Source of the DNA: Treponema sp.
GTDB taxonomy: Bacteria > Spirochaetota > Spirochaetia > Treponematales > Breznakiellaceae
Direction of reading: 5' to 3'
Length of the DNA stretch: 16,962 nucleotides
Assembly (NCBI GenBank): GCA_031288005.1
Contig: JAITSE010000096.1
Location: 1-16,962, forward strand
Part shown: in pieces, positions 1 through 8,667 of the stretch
Numbering within the stretch: position 1 is the stretch's first letter
Layout of the letters: each line of letters begins with the position of its first letter
The notes under the pieces: model-generated
The model's input: only the letters and a program-made list of their open reading frames with translations
The model's database searches: none
Told to the model about the DNA's origin: nothing
Position numbers and translations under genes: made by a program

Positions 1-32
1 AAGGCCCGGAAAACCACTCAAAACCCGCATCA

Positions 33-48
33 CCCCGGAAATCCGGGG
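33..48. repeat. GC-rich hairpin (inverted repeat)
   Basis: CCCCGG-AAAT-CCGGGG is a perfect 6-bp inverted repeat with a 4-base loop, or 7 bp if the loop-closing A-T pairs. It is followed by a short A run on this strand, not a T run, so it is not a clear terminator for forward transcription. It lies 16 bases before a second, larger palindrome. The role is unknown. Confidence 0.5.
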
Positions 49-53
49 AAAAC

Positions 54-281
54 GTGCGGATAAGCCGTTCCACCGTGGAACGGATGCTCCAAGGGGAACG
101 GAAGAACGGGGATGTGGTCCGCAAGACCGCTGGCTATGCCCGCCGCACCAACGAGAGGGCGCAGCGGAAGCGGCTGAACATCGTCCGCCTCAAGGACGCT
201 TTGACTGAAGCGGTTGACCGCCTGCTGAAAACGGCGCAAAGATACCGGCAGGTAAAAACCATGGCCGGAATTTTAACGTGA
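54..281 (+). CDS. Hypothetical protein, possibly the 3' end of a longer or decayed gene
   Basis: I do not recognise this product. A GTG at 54 would give 75 residues, rich in Arg and Lys with few aromatics. The same frame is open back to the window edge, so 54 may not be the true start. The sequence ISRSTVERML near the N-terminus resembles the recognition helix of a helix-turn-helix protein such as a transposase or recombinase. That is a loose resemblance and not an assignment. The C-terminal half looks like a basic amphipathic helix. The two palindromes at 33-48 and 65-83 lie in or beside the 5' part, which is unusual for a normal gene. Nothing links it to the rpsO operon downstream. It could also be chance open sequence in GC-rich DNA. 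Confidence 0.25.
   Translation: MRISRSTVERMLQGERKNGDVVRKTAGYARRTNERAQRKRLNIVRLKDALTEAVDRLLKTAQRYRQVKTMAGILT
65..83. repeat. 19-bp perfect palindrome
   Basis: CCGTTCCACCGTGGAACGG has two 9-base arms around one central base with no mismatch. It could be a protein-binding operator, the end of a mobile element, or a strong RNA hairpin. A further GGAACGG copy of one arm occurs at about 96-102. Confidence 0.6.
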
Positions 282-456
282 GACTTCACGGAGGAAGCCG
301 TGGAGAGAAAGCTCCTAGTCCCGGCGTTCTACTGAGCCGTTCCCGCGGGCAATAAAAACCGAGGGGCGTATACGGGTGAAAAGGCCGTTTTCCACTACAC
401 CGGGAATGCGGTTTAGGATAAAATCTTAGAGGACCCATATAGACCGTGCCGAGACA
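282..456. other. Non-coding stretch upstream of the rpsO promoter
   Basis: No convincing gene, RNA gene or terminator is visible here. All three forward frames contain stops. A short frame just downstream, overlapping the rpsO leader, reads PCLVCGKPA with a CxxC pair before the S15 start, but it is unsupported. Confidence 0.4.
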
Positions 457-485
457 TTGACTTTTCCCTGAATTTTAATGAGAAT
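457..485 (+). promoter_or_regulatory. Probable sigma-70 promoter of the rpsO operon
   Basis: TTGACT at 457-462 (5 of 6 consensus) is followed, after 17 bases, by GAGAAT at 480-485 (4 of 6). The expected transcription start is near 492, giving a leader of roughly 80 bases before the S15 start codon. It is the only good promoter upstream of the first gene of the long forward gene train. Confidence 0.45.
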
Positions 486-504
486 AGATACCGGCGTTAT
501 ACGG

Positions 505-566
505 CGCAGGATCCATGCCTTGTGTGCGGAAAACCGGCAGCCGGGCCTTACGCGGTTCCCAAGGAG
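505..566 (+). promoter_or_regulatory. Structured rpsO leader, possible S15 autoregulation site
   Basis: Two stem-loops can be drawn by eye. One pairs the AGG at about 508-510 with the CCT at 518-520, flanked by CGC and GCG. The other pairs AACC (532-535) with GGTT (554-557), extended by GG/CC across a small bulge and closed near 559, directly before the AAGGAG ribosome binding site at 561-566. In several bacteria S15 represses its own translation by binding structured rpsO leaders, and these leaders differ between lineages. That this leader does so is an inference from position and foldability only. Confidence 0.3.
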
Positions 567-573
567 TGTATAT

Positions 574-843
574 ATGGCATTAAGCAAAGAAGAAGCGGCT
601 TCCCTCGTAAACAAGTTCGGTAAAAATGAAAAAGATACCGGCGCGTCGGAGGTTCAGGTTGCGTTGCTGACGGAGCGGATCAGCCAGCTTACGGAGCATT
701 GCAAGCAGTTCAGGAAAGACAAGTCCAGCCAGCGAGGACTTTTGATTCTGGTCGGCCAACGGCGCCGTATTTTAAAATATTTACAGCGGACAAATCTGGA
801 AAAATACAGGTCGCTGATCAAGGAATTGGGACTCCGCAAATAA
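574..843 (+). CDS. rpsO: Small ribosomal subunit protein S15
   Basis: This 89-residue protein has the standard length of bacterial S15, which binds 16S rRNA early in assembly of the platform of the 30S subunit. Recognisable family segments include the N-terminal SKEEAASLVNKFGKNEKDTG, the helix starting SEVQVALLTERI, and the conserved SQRGLLILVGQRRRILKYL region ending in GLRK. The frame is open further upstream to an ATG at 478. The start at 574 is chosen because it has an AAGGAG ribosome binding site at 561-566 and gives the family-standard N-terminus. It is the first gene of the operon and precedes pnp by 56 bases, the common bacterial rpsO-pnp pair. Confidence 0.97.
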   Translation: MALSKEEAASLVNKFGKNEKDTGASEVQVALLTERISQLTEHCKQFRKDKSSQRGLLILVGQRRRILKYLQRTNLEKYRSLIKELGLRK

Positions 844-845
844 GT

Positions 846-862
846 CCCGGTTTTACCGGACG
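846..862 (+). promoter_or_regulatory. Small hairpin between rpsO and pnp
   Basis: CCGG-TTTTA-CCGG forms a short hairpin just after the rpsO stop. There is no T run, so it is unlikely to terminate transcription. In E. coli the rpsO-pnp spacer carries an RNase III processing hairpin that controls PNPase level. This one sits in the same place but is much smaller, so any such role is speculative. Confidence 0.2.
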
Positions 863-899
863 AAGCAGAGGATAAATTTACAACTATGGAAGAGGAACT

Positions 900-3050
900 A
901 TGGTTCAAAGAGTAACATTTCAAATCGCCGGCAAGGATCTCGTCCTTGAGACCGGTAGAATCGCAAAGCAGGCCAATGGGGCCGTATTTGCCCAATATGC
1001 GGGTTCCGCGGTAATTGCCACGGTTTGTTCGTCGCAGGAAGCGGTGGAGGGCCTGGATTATGTACCTCTGACGGTGGATTACAATGAAAAATATTACGCC
1101 GCCGGAAAGATTCCCGGCGGGTTTATCAAGCGGGAAAGCCGTCCCAAGGACAAGGAAATCCTCGTGTCCCGGCTTATAGACCGGCCCATGCGGCCCCTGT
1201 TTGAAAAGACTTTTGGCCGGGAGATACAGGTGGTCCCGACTACGGTTTCCGCAGATCAGGTGAACCCTCCGGACATTCTGGCCATTATCGCCGCTTCCGC
1301 CGCAGTCCATATCTCGGATATTCCCTTTAACGGCCCCATCGCAGGGGTGCGCGTTTGCGTCCTGGGGGACGAACTCGTGGTGAATCCCACCTATGAGGAA
1401 ATCGAGAAGTCCTCCCTGGAAATCGTGGTGGCCGGGACCAAAGACGGCATCACCATGGTGGAAGGGGGCGCTTCGGAAGTCGGCGAAGACCTGATGATCG
1501 CCGCTCTGGAAAAGGCCCAAGCGGTCATCATCGAACTCTGTGCCCTCCAGGAAAAGCTGCGGGAGCTTGCGGGCAAGGAAAAACTTCCCCTGGCGGCAAT
1601 CACACTGACATTGGAGAACAGGGACGCCATTCGTTCCGCCGCCTACCCCCGGCTTGAGGCCGCCTGTTTTGTCAAAGGCAAACAGGAGCGCCATGAAGCC
1701 ATAGCCGGGGTCAAGGCCGACATTGCCTCCCAATACGAGGAACAGCTTGCGGATGAAGTTCAGAAAAAACTTTTTGACGCCCTCTTTGAAGACATGGAAT
1801 ACGAGATACTGCGTTCTTCCATCCTGGACAAGGGGCTGCGGGTAGACGGCCGGGGGACCGAGGACATACGGGACATCACCTGTGAAATCGGCGTCCTCAA
1901 CCGGGCCCACGGTTCCGCCCTCTTCACCCGGGGCGAAACCCAGGCCCTGGTGGTTGCCACCCTGGGGACCGTCTTTGACGAGCAAATCTTCGACGACATT
2001 GAGGGCGATAAACGGGAGCATTTTTTGCTCCACTATAACTTTCCCCCTTATTCTGTGGGGGAAGTTGGCCGTCTGGGTACGGGCCGCCGGGAAATAGGCC
2101 ACGGGAACCTGGCCCGCCGTTCTTTGGAGGCCATGATCCCTTCCAAAGAAGAATTCCCCTATACCATACGGGTTGTTTCGGAAATTATGGAGTCCAACGG
2201 CTCTTCTTCCATGGCTTCGGTATGCGGGGGCACCCTGTCCCTGCTCCACGCCGGGGTTCCCATGAAGAAACCTGTGGCGGGGATAGCCATGGGGCTTATC
2301 ACCGAAGGGAAAGGCGGTCCCGGGGACCGTTATGCGGTGCTTTCGGACATCCTGGGTGAGGAAGATCACCTGGGGGACATGGACTTTAAGGTGGCCGGGA
2401 CTGCCGACGGCATCACCGGCTTCCAGATGGACATCAAGATCGCCGGGGTAAGTCCCGAGGTGATGCGGAAGGCCCTGGATCAGGCCAGGCGCGGCAGGCT
2501 TCATATTCTTTCCATTATGAATAAAACCATAGAGCGGCCCACGGACCACATCAGCGAATACGCCCCCAAGATAGTGACATTGCGGATAGACGTGGACAAG
2601 ATAGGCGCTCTCATAGGTCCGGGGGGGAAAAACGTCAAGGCTCTCTGCGAACAGTACAGCGTCACCATCAACACCGACAACGACGGGACCGTCACCATTT
2701 ACGGGAAAAACACCAAAGACGCCGACGAGGCCAAGGCCGCCGTTTTGGGCATCGTGTCGGACCCGGAGGTGGGGAGGATCTACAATGGCGTGGTGCGGCG
2801 CATCATGGATTTCGGCGCCTTTGTGGAAATACTTCCCGGCAAGGAAGGGCTGGTGCATATTTCCAAGCTTTCCCGCCAGCGTATCGCCGTGGTTACGGAT
2901 GTGCTCAAGGAGGGGCAGGAGATACCCGTCAAGCTGCTGGAAATCGACAAGATGGGCCGGCTTAACCTTTCTTATATCGACGCCCTTGATCCCGAAGGCG
3001 AAAACTCCAGTGGAGACCGTCGTCCCCGAAACGACAGACCCCGCCGTTAG
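900..3050 (+). CDS. pnp: Polyribonucleotide nucleotidyltransferase (PNPase)
   Basis: PNPase degrades RNA 3' to 5' by phosphorolysis and is a core part of mRNA decay. The 716 residues match the normal family length. The order is the first RNase PH domain (GKIPGGF at about 69, phosphate-binding [11 protein letters not shown] from about 91), an all-helical linker, the catalytic second RNase PH domain (about 310-545), a KH domain with GPGGKN near 572, and an S1 domain from about 625 ([15 protein letters not shown]). The metal-binding residues known in E. coli correspond to D489, D495 and K497 in the [10 protein letters not shown] segment. A GAGG ribosome binding site lies at 892-895. It is co-directional with rpsO, and dut starts 9 bases after its stop. 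All key residues appear present, so it should be active. Confidence 0.98.
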   Translation: MVQRVTFQIAGKDLVLETGRIAKQANGAVFAQYAGSAVIATVCSSQEAVEGLDYVPLTVDYNEKYYAAGKIPGGFIKRESRPKDKEILVSRLIDRPMRPLFEKTFGREIQVVPTTVSADQVNPPDILAIIAASAAVHISDIPFNGPIAGVRVCVLGDELVVNPTYEEIEKSSLEIVVAGTKDGITMVEGGASEVGEDLMIAALEKAQAVIIELCALQEKLRELAGKEKLPLAAITLTLENRDAIRSAAYPRLEAACFVKGKQERHEAIAGVKADIASQYEEQLADEVQKKLFDALFEDMEYEILRSSILDKGLRVDGRGTEDIRDITCEIGVLNRAHGSALFTRGETQALVVATLGTVFDEQIFDDIEGDKREHFLLHYNFPPYSVGEVGRLGTGRREIGHGNLARRSLEAMIPSKEEFPYTIRVVSEIMESNGSSSMASVCGGTLSLLHAGVPMKKPVAGIAMGLITEGKGGPGDRYAVLSDILGEEDHLGDMDFKVAGTADGITGFQMDIKIAGVSPEVMRKALDQARRGRLHILSIMNKTIERPTDHISEYAPKIVTLRIDVDKIGALIGPGGKNVKALCEQYSVTINTDNDGTVTIYGKNTKDADEAKAAVLGIVSDPEVGRIYNGVVRRIMDFGAFVEILPGKEGLVHISKLSRQRIAVVTDVLKEGQEIPVKLLEIDKMGRLNLSYIDALDPEGENSSGDRRPRNDRPRR

Positions 3051-3059
3051 AGGAAGGTC

Positions 3060-3512
3060 ATGGAGCGTAAAAAAATTAAACCGGTAAGGGTATTCAGGCA
3101 GGACCAAACCGCCGGTCTTCCGGAATACGCCACAGAGAAAGCCGCCGGCGCGGACATCATGGCTCGGCTTCCTTCGCCGGTAAATATCCCCCCCCTGGGC
3201 CGGGCGCGGATTCCCACAGGACTGATTCTGGAAATCCCGGATGGATATGAAGGTCAAGTGCGGCCCCGCTCCGGGCTGGCCTTCAAACATGGAATTACAG
3301 TATTAAATTCTCCCGGAACCATAGATTCGGATTACCGGGGAGAACTTGCGGTTATTATAATTAACTTGGGGACTGAGGAATTTACTGTGAAGGACGGAGA
3401 CCGCATTGCCCAGTTGCTTATCGCGCCGGTATGCAGGGCGTCCTTTGCGGAAGCGGGCGAACTTTCGCAGACGCGCCGGGGCGTCGGGGGCTTTGGCTCG
3501 ACAGGAATGTAA
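3060..3512 (+). CDS. dut: Deoxyuridine 5'-triphosphate nucleotidohydrolase (dUTPase)
   Basis: This enzyme hydrolyses dUTP to dUMP and pyrophosphate, keeping uracil out of DNA and supplying dUMP for thymidylate synthesis. All five motifs of the trimeric dUTPase family are visible in order within 150 residues: AGADIMA (29-35), PRSGLAF (69-75), [10 protein letters not shown] (86-95, with the likely catalytic Asp at 89), GDRIAQL (113-119) and the C-terminal Gly-rich arm [10 protein letters not shown] (140-149). The start ATG at 3060 follows AGGAAGG at 3051-3057. The stop codon shares a base with the start of the next gene (TAATG at 3510-3514), pointing to translational coupling. Confidence 0.97.
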   Translation: MERKKIKPVRVFRQDQTAGLPEYATEKAAGADIMARLPSPVNIPPLGRARIPTGLILEIPDGYEGQVRPRSGLAFKHGITVLNSPGTIDSDYRGELAVIIINLGTEEFTVKDGDRIAQLLIAPVCRASFAEAGELSQTRRGVGGFGSTGM

Positions 3513-4807
3513 TGACGCTCATTTTCCGGCAGGGCCTTTTTAAAAACAGCCGCGCCGTTTCATTTACGGTGTTCAAATATCTTGCGTCCGAAATCCTGTT
3601 TTCCTTTTTTGTGGCGTTTCTCTTTTTCTTTTGTATTTTCTTTGTTAACCAACTACTGCTTCTTGCCCAGGAAATACTGACAAAAAAAGTGCCTTTTTAT
3701 CAAGTTGCTCTGCTGGTGCTTTTCGCCATACCATCCATTATCGCTATGTCTGCGCCCTTTGCTGCTTTGGTAGGCGTCCTTATGACCATAGGCCGGCTTA
3801 CTTCGGACAATGAAATCCTCGTTATGCTTTCTTCAGGGCTGCCTTACCGCAATATTTTTACCCCTGCCATCGCCGTAGGTCTTATTATTTCTCTGCTTTC
3901 GTTTTATGCCAATGATGTCCTTCTGCCCATGGGAACCATACATTTTACCAGGCTTTGGAGGCAGATTTTGGCTTCTACCCCGGCTCTGGAATTGGAGGCC
4001 AATTCGGTAAAGCGTTTTAAGGATACCGTGGTAGTGACAGGAAACGTAACGGGAAGCAGTATTGATGATGTCCTTATCCTGGACAAAACCAGTGATGGAG
4101 AGCGGCGCCTTATCATGGCCCGCAATGCCGAATTACTGGACGCAGGCAGAGATGGTTTAAGCCTGGATATGAAGAGCGCCTTCATTCAGTCGTCCAAAGA
4201 AGTCTCCCGGCGGGATTACGATTACGCTTCCGCAACGTTTTTACGTTATTGGGTTTCCCAGGATGATATGATTCAGAATGTATCTTCCATCACGCCAAAC
4301 CAAATGAGTTCCGTCGACGTGCTTAAAGAAATCAGAATAAAAGAAAAGGACCTTGTCGCAAAAATAGACGACCGCAACAGAAAGGTGATGTCCCAGGCTT
4401 TAAGTCTGGAAGCGACGCTGCGCCGGGGGCCTGGCCGGGAAAACTGGAACAAGAGGGTAAATCAGGCGGCGTCCTTTATACGAGAAAGTGAAGCCGTACG
4501 GAACCTAAAAAAAGACCGTAGTCTTTCGATGTACCGCCTTGAATTCTATAAAAAATTTTCAATACCTTTTGGCGCTCTTTCTTTTGTATTTCTTGCGGTT
4601 CCCCTGGGGTTTCTAGCAAAAAAAAGCGGGCAAACCGTAGGATTTATTTTTGGTCTCATCATCGCGGTCCTGTACTGGGCCATGCTTTTGGGTGGACAGA
4701 CTGTAGTAGTGCAACTTGGATATTCCCCTTTTGTGTGTATATGGCTTCCCAATATACTGGCTGTCTCTATAGGACTTATTATGTGTATATTTAGAGTGCG
4801 GCGCTGA
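3512..4807 (+). CDS. lptF: LptF/LptG-family (YjgP/YjgQ) inner-membrane permease
   Basis: This 431-residue protein has the layout of LptF/LptG: three membrane segments in the first ~130 residues, a large periplasmic beta-rich domain (about 130-320), then three membrane segments at the C-terminus (around FGALSFVFLAVPLGFLAKKSG, the following TVGFIFG segment, and the last ~30 residues). In Gram-negatives LptF and LptG sit with LptB2 and extract lipopolysaccharide from the inner membrane. The frame is open upstream to 3431 inside dut, but the ATG at 3512 overlapping the dut stop is the likely start. A paralogue follows after one base. Which is F and which is G is by order only. Many treponemes lack typical LPS, so the cargo here may be another glycolipid. 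Confidence 0.85.
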   Translation: MTLIFRQGLFKNSRAVSFTVFKYLASEILFSFFVAFLFFFCIFFVNQLLLLAQEILTKKVPFYQVALLVLFAIPSIIAMSAPFAALVGVLMTIGRLTSDNEILVMLSSGLPYRNIFTPAIAVGLIISLLSFYANDVLLPMGTIHFTRLWRQILASTPALELEANSVKRFKDTVVVTGNVTGSSIDDVLILDKTSDGERRLIMARNAELLDAGRDGLSLDMKSAFIQSSKEVSRRDYDYASATFLRYWVSQDDMIQNVSSITPNQMSSVDVLKEIRIKEKDLVAKIDDRNRKVMSQALSLEATLRRGPGRENWNKRVNQAASFIRESEAVRNLKKDRSLSMYRLEFYKKFSIPFGALSFVFLAVPLGFLAKKSGQTVGFIFGLIIAVLYWAMLLGGQTVVVQLGYSPFVCIWLPNILAVSIGLIMCIFRVRR

Positions 4808-4808
4808 T

Positions 4809-5873
4809 ATGGTTCTGGACAGATATCTGGTCAGGCAATTTTTCCCCATTTTTCTTGTCGCCGCAATTATGTTCATACTGCTCCTTACACTTATCGATCT
4901 TTTTTCCAACCTGTGGCGCTACCTGAATTACGAAGTGCCTTTTTCCCAGATACTTCTGGTCTGCTATTATTACATCCCCAAGAGCATCTCCTACGCAACG
5001 CCGATTTCTCTTCTGTTTGCCGCCGCCTATACCCTGGGGGATCTCTATGCCCGTAATGAACTTACTTCGGTCTTTTCATCTGGAATACCTTTTTGGCGCT
5101 TCAGCGCGTCCCTGCTTATCATAGGAACGGCGGCATCCCTGTTTTCTTTCTTTTTTCAGGACCAAATTGTTGTCCCGACTTTTAAGAAAAAAAATGACTT
5201 AAATCGTCAACTTCTGCATCAGCAATATACCGAAGATAATTCCGATATTGTCATCAAAGCCAAAAACGGAAATCTCATCTATTCGGTTGATTATTTTGAT
5301 GATGCTTCAACCAGTTTAAACGGCGTAAGCATCATAGAACAAAGCAGTGGCGGGGAGTTCATTTCCCTTATCAGGGCGTCCCGGGCGTCATGGAACGGCG
5401 AATACTGGTCTTTCACTAACGCTCTCGTTTATTCCTGGGAAGGCGAATTCCTTCGGGTTAAATCTCTGGAAGCCACAGACTCCTACCGGGAAGATCCCGA
5501 AATCTTCAGGAGAAGGGCCATCGAAGCTGAGAATCTTCCGGCGAAAGACGCGGCCGGTCTGGTACGGGATTTAAAAAACGCGGGCCTGCCCTTTATCGGT
5601 GCCTTGGCGGATTACTATCATCGTTACTCTTTTTCAGCAGTTTCTTTTGTAGTAATGATTCTTTCGATTTCGATGGGGGGAAGATTCAAGAAGAATATCC
5701 TCCTTATGAGCCTTCTTGCAAGCTTGGTATCCACGGTGGTATTTTATGTGATGGAAATGATCAGTATGATGATGGCCCGGCTGGGATATATCCCTCCAAT
5801 TGTTGGAGCTTGGTTTCCTATAGTATTCTTCAGCGCCCTGGGCATACTGCTTCTGCAAAGCGCAAAAACCTGA
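4809..5873 (+). CDS. lptG: LptF/LptG-family (YjgP/YjgQ) inner-membrane permease, second copy
   Basis: The 354-residue product begins with basic and aromatic residues (MVLDRYLVRQFFPIF) and a hydrophobic segment, as LptG proteins do. It has further membrane segments near 50-75 and 95-120, a periplasmic domain (about 125-265), and three C-terminal membrane segments (from about 270). It would pair with the preceding permease as the transmembrane half of a lipid-extracting ABC transporter; no LptB ATPase gene lies in this window. The start ATG is one base after the previous stop. No strong ribosome binding site precedes it, so coupled translation is likely. tgt starts 12 bases after its stop. Confidence 0.85.
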   Translation: MVLDRYLVRQFFPIFLVAAIMFILLLTLIDLFSNLWRYLNYEVPFSQILLVCYYYIPKSISYATPISLLFAAAYTLGDLYARNELTSVFSSGIPFWRFSASLLIIGTAASLFSFFFQDQIVVPTFKKKNDLNRQLLHQQYTEDNSDIVIKAKNGNLIYSVDYFDDASTSLNGVSIIEQSSGGEFISLIRASRASWNGEYWSFTNALVYSWEGEFLRVKSLEATDSYREDPEIFRRRAIEAENLPAKDAAGLVRDLKNAGLPFIGALADYYHRYSFSAVSFVVMILSISMGGRFKKNILLMSLLASLVSTVVFYVMEMISMMMARLGYIPPIVGAWFPIVFFSALGILLLQSAKT

Positions 5874-5885
5874 CGCGAATGTATA

Positions 5886-7028
5886 ATGGCGGACAACTTT
5901 TTTACGGTAACTCGTAGCGATCTTCATTCCCATGCCAGAATAGGCATTCTTAACCTTCCTCATGGGCAGGTAAACACGCCGGTATTCATGCCTGTGGGAA
6001 CCAATGGGGCAGTGAAAGCCTTAACTTCAGGGGATATTGAAGAAATAGGTTTTGAAATCATACTCTCCAATACATACCACCTCTACCTGCGTCCGGGCAT
6101 GGAAGTTATGGCTGCCGCCGGGGGACTTCACAAGTTTATGCGCTGGAACCGCAATATCCTTACTGATTCCGGCGGCTTCCAGGTTTTCTCCCTGGCCCCG
6201 TTCTGGAAAATTCAGGACAGCGGGGTAAGTTTCCGTTCTCACATTGACGGGTCATACCATAATCTTACGCCGGAAAATGTGGCCGTCATTCAGTCGGTTC
6301 TGGGAAGCGACGTTCAAATGCAGCTTGATGTATGTACCCCTTGGGGTATATCTTATAAAGAAGCCCTTGACGCACTGCGTATCACAGGCTCGTGGCTCGA
6401 CCGGGCAAAAACGGCCTGGGAAGTGGAACGAGACAGTGGCTATGAAGGTAAACTGTTTGCAATAGTCCAGGGGAATTTCTTCAAAGACTTGAGGGAAGAA
6501 AGCGCCGCAAAGGCTATTATATCAGATACTCCAGGTATCGCTATAGGCGGCCTTTCTGTGGGGGAAGAGAAACCTGTTTTTATGGAATACTTAGCCTATA
6601 CGGCGGCCCTGCTTCCCCGGGAAAAACCCAGGTATGTCATGGGCATCGGCACGCCTGAGTACATCCTTGCCGCCATAGAACAGGGGATTGATATGTTTGA
6701 CTGCGTGTTTCCCACAAGAACAGGGCGGAACGGTCATGCTTTTACCCGGAGAGGGCCTTTAAGCCTAAAAAAAGCAGAAAACAGGATGGACTTTTGGCCG
6801 ATAGATAAAATATGCGGATGCAAGGTTTGCAGGGAATACAGCCGGGCCTATCTCCGTCATCTGTTTAAGACCAGGGAGATTTTATGTTCCATGCTGGTAA
6901 GCTACCATAACCTGTATTTTCTTCACCGTCTTGTTAAAGACGCCCGGGAAGCCATAAACGAAGGACGGTTTATGTCTTTTAAAAAGTCATTCCTTGACGA
7001 ATATACCTGTTCTGGAGGTGCGTCATAA
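5886..7028 (+). CDS. tgt: tRNA-guanine transglycosylase (queuine tRNA-ribosyltransferase)
   Basis: Tgt swaps the guanine at the wobble position of tRNAs with GUN anticodons for preQ1, the committed step of queuosine synthesis. The 380 residues match the family. Visible features are TDSGGFQVFS (active-site Asp 94), the FDCVFPTRTGRNG segment with the nucleophilic Asp 272, the substrate-pocket GGLSVGE, and the zinc site C310, C312, C315 and H341. The usual DECTP-type segment reads LDVCTPWG here, a modest variation. It is preceded closely by lptG and is the sixth gene of the operon. Its TAA stop (7026-7028) overlaps the apparent AUA start of the next gene. Confidence 0.97.
   Translation: MADNFFTVTRSDLHSHARIGILNLPHGQVNTPVFMPVGTNGAVKALTSGDIEEIGFEIILSNTYHLYLRPGMEVMAAAGGLHKFMRWNRNILTDSGGFQVFSLAPFWKIQDSGVSFRSHIDGSYHNLTPENVAVIQSVLGSDVQMQLDVCTPWGISYKEALDALRITGSWLDRAKTAWEVERDSGYEGKLFAIVQGNFFKDLREESAAKAIISDTPGIAIGGLSVGEEKPVFMEYLAYTAALLPREKPRYVMGIGTPEYILAAIEQGIDMFDCVFPTRTGRNGHAFTRRGPLSLKKAENRMDFWPIDKICGCKVCREYSRAYLRHLFKTREILCSMLVSYHNLYFLHRLVKDAREAINEGRFMSFKKSFLDEYTCSGGAS
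7014..7027 (+). promoter_or_regulatory. Strong ribosome binding site in front of an AUA start codon
   Basis: GGAGGTG at 7014-7020 is a near-perfect Shine-Dalgarno sequence lying in the last codons of tgt. Six bases after GGAGG is ATA (7025-7027), which opens a typical signal peptide. No ATG, GTG or TTG exists in that frame between the upstream stop (6995-6997) and the TTG at 7073, which lies beyond the signal peptide. Confidence 0.6.
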
Positions 7029-8662
7029 AAAAAATTTTTATTTCACCTCTTTTTTTACTCTGCGCCGCCCTCTTGCCGGGCCAAAATCTTCCTCCTGACA
7101 CGCCCAGAGAACTTCCGGTCCTTCCGCGGGAAATCTTGGACCGCCTCAATTCAGCGGCGGGAACCGGGGAGCCGGATTTTCCAGCCCAGGCTGGGGAAGA
7201 AAAGGCCGCCGGTGTTTCGGTTTCATCCGAAGCCGGGGAGACCGAAACCGAGGTCCCGGCGGGGGTTTCACAAAGGTCTGAGATTACAGTTCCCAACGCC
7301 ATATCTTCTTCTCCGTCAGGCCCTTATGTGCCGGTATCCAAAAAAACTACGGTGGAACAGCGCCTCGATACCATAAAGTTCGGGACGGAGAATGAAATCG
7401 CTTCCCTTGTAAAGGAGCTAAAGAATGAAAATTCCGGTGACATGGACGAGGCTCTGATCACCTTGGTCCAAAACACCATAAACCGGAACATCCTTTCGGG
7501 AGTTTTTTCTTTTTTTGGCGAGCGGGCCAAAGGAGGGCTTGAAGACCGGGCGCTTCGGGCATTGAAGGACTGGGACATCGAAGCCGTAGACGCCGTCCTG
7601 GGTGCGGCGGATTATCTTGGAAAACTGAAAGCAGAAGCCGCCATTGCCCCGCTCAAAGCCATGCTCGACGCCGGGGACAAACGTTTCATGAATACCGCTT
7701 TCAGGAGCCTGGGACGCATAGCCGGCGGCATTCCCAATAAATCCGAAGAAATCGCCAGGTATCTTGTGGATTATTATACCAGTCGCGATCCGGGAGATGA
7801 AAACCGCCGGGACATAATTGCCGCCCTGGGGGAGACAGGCTCGCCTTTTGGGATAGATTTCCTGTCGGAAATCGTTAAAAACAACGAAGAGAGAACGCCC
7901 CTCCGTATGGCGGCTCTGGAGGCTCTCTCCAAGATCGGAAATGCAGCCGGGCTTGACGCCGTTCTTGCCGGAGCGTCTTCCCAGGACCCAAATGTCCGGG
8001 CTGCCGCGGTAAGCGCAATGGGTCCCTTTGAAAGCCCTGAGATAAGCGCAGCGATCCTCGAGGCCTTCAGGGATTCTTACTACCGGACCCGCATAGGAGC
8101 GGCCCAGGCTGCGGGAGCGCGAAAACTGAGGGAAGCCGTCCCATACCTTGCATACCGCATCGAGAGGGATGATGTTCCTCAGGTAAAAGATGAAGCCATC
8201 AAGTCCCTGGGGGCCGTAGGGACTCCCGAAGCCGAAGCCGCTCTTGCATCCTTCTTTGAAGAAAGGAAAAACCCTGACCGCGTACGTATCCTGGCGGCGG
8301 AAATACTCCTACGGGACCACGGCGATGCCTACGCAAAAAAACTTACCGCCGAATTGGACGATGCGAAAAAAAGAAACCAAACAGGCCTCTACAACGGTTT
8401 CATCCGGGTAGCGGGTACCGCAAAAGCATCGTCACTGGAGGCCCTAACCAGGCGTTTTCTCGCATCTGGCGGGATAATCGAAAAGTCTTGCGCCCTGGAT
8501 ATGGCCGCGAATAACGGATTCCGGGGGCTTTTGGAAGAAATCCGGGCTTTGACAGATCCCAAAAACGGCAGCCTGGCCAATAAAGCCCAGCTTACTCTGG
8601 AAAAATTAACTTCCGCCGCAAAATTTGAGGACTGGAACGCCGGAGACGACGCGGAATCCTGA
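7025..8662 (+). CDS. Secreted HEAT-repeat protein, apparently with an AUA start
   Basis: The body consists of tandem HEAT/armadillo-like helical repeats (roughly residues 150-500), seen as recurring units such as LRMAALEALSKIG, VRAAAVSAMG and VKDEAIKSLGAVGTPEAEAAL. Such solenoids bind protein partners; no catalytic motif is visible. Translating upstream from the first conventional start (TTG 7073) gives KKIFISPLFLLCAALLPGQ, a good signal peptide, so I place the start at ATA 7025, six bases after a GGAGG. This gives 545 residues. Cleavage could occur near LLPG-Q; there is no lipobox. A Pro- and Glu-rich linker (about 20-120) follows the signal peptide, suggesting a periplasmic protein. It sits between tgt and the pseudouridine synthase gene. 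Its function is unknown. Confidence 0.8.
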   Translation: MKKIFISPLFLLCAALLPGQNLPPDTPRELPVLPREILDRLNSAAGTGEPDFPAQAGEEKAAGVSVSSEAGETETEVPAGVSQRSEITVPNAISSSPSGPYVPVSKKTTVEQRLDTIKFGTENEIASLVKELKNENSGDMDEALITLVQNTINRNILSGVFSFFGERAKGGLEDRALRALKDWDIEAVDAVLGAADYLGKLKAEAAIAPLKAMLDAGDKRFMNTAFRSLGRIAGGIPNKSEEIARYLVDYYTSRDPGDENRRDIIAALGETGSPFGIDFLSEIVKNNEERTPLRMAALEALSKIGNAAGLDAVLAGASSQDPNVRAAAVSAMGPFESPEISAAILEAFRDSYYRTRIGAAQAAGARKLREAVPYLAYRIERDDVPQVKDEAIKSLGAVGTPEAEAALASFFEERKNPDRVRILAAEILLRDHGDAYAKKLTAELDDAKKRNQTGLYNGFIRVAGTAKASSLEALTRRFLASGGIIEKSCALDMAANNGFRGLLEEIRALTDPKNGSLANKAQLTLEKLTSAAKFEDWNAGDDAES

Positions 8663-8667
8663 GGCTC

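Noticed and set aside
654..3290. 878-codon reverse-strand open frame across pnp
   Set aside because: It lies opposite pnp, whose protein is unmistakable; its translation has no recognisable domain. Long antisense frames are common in GC-biased coding DNA.
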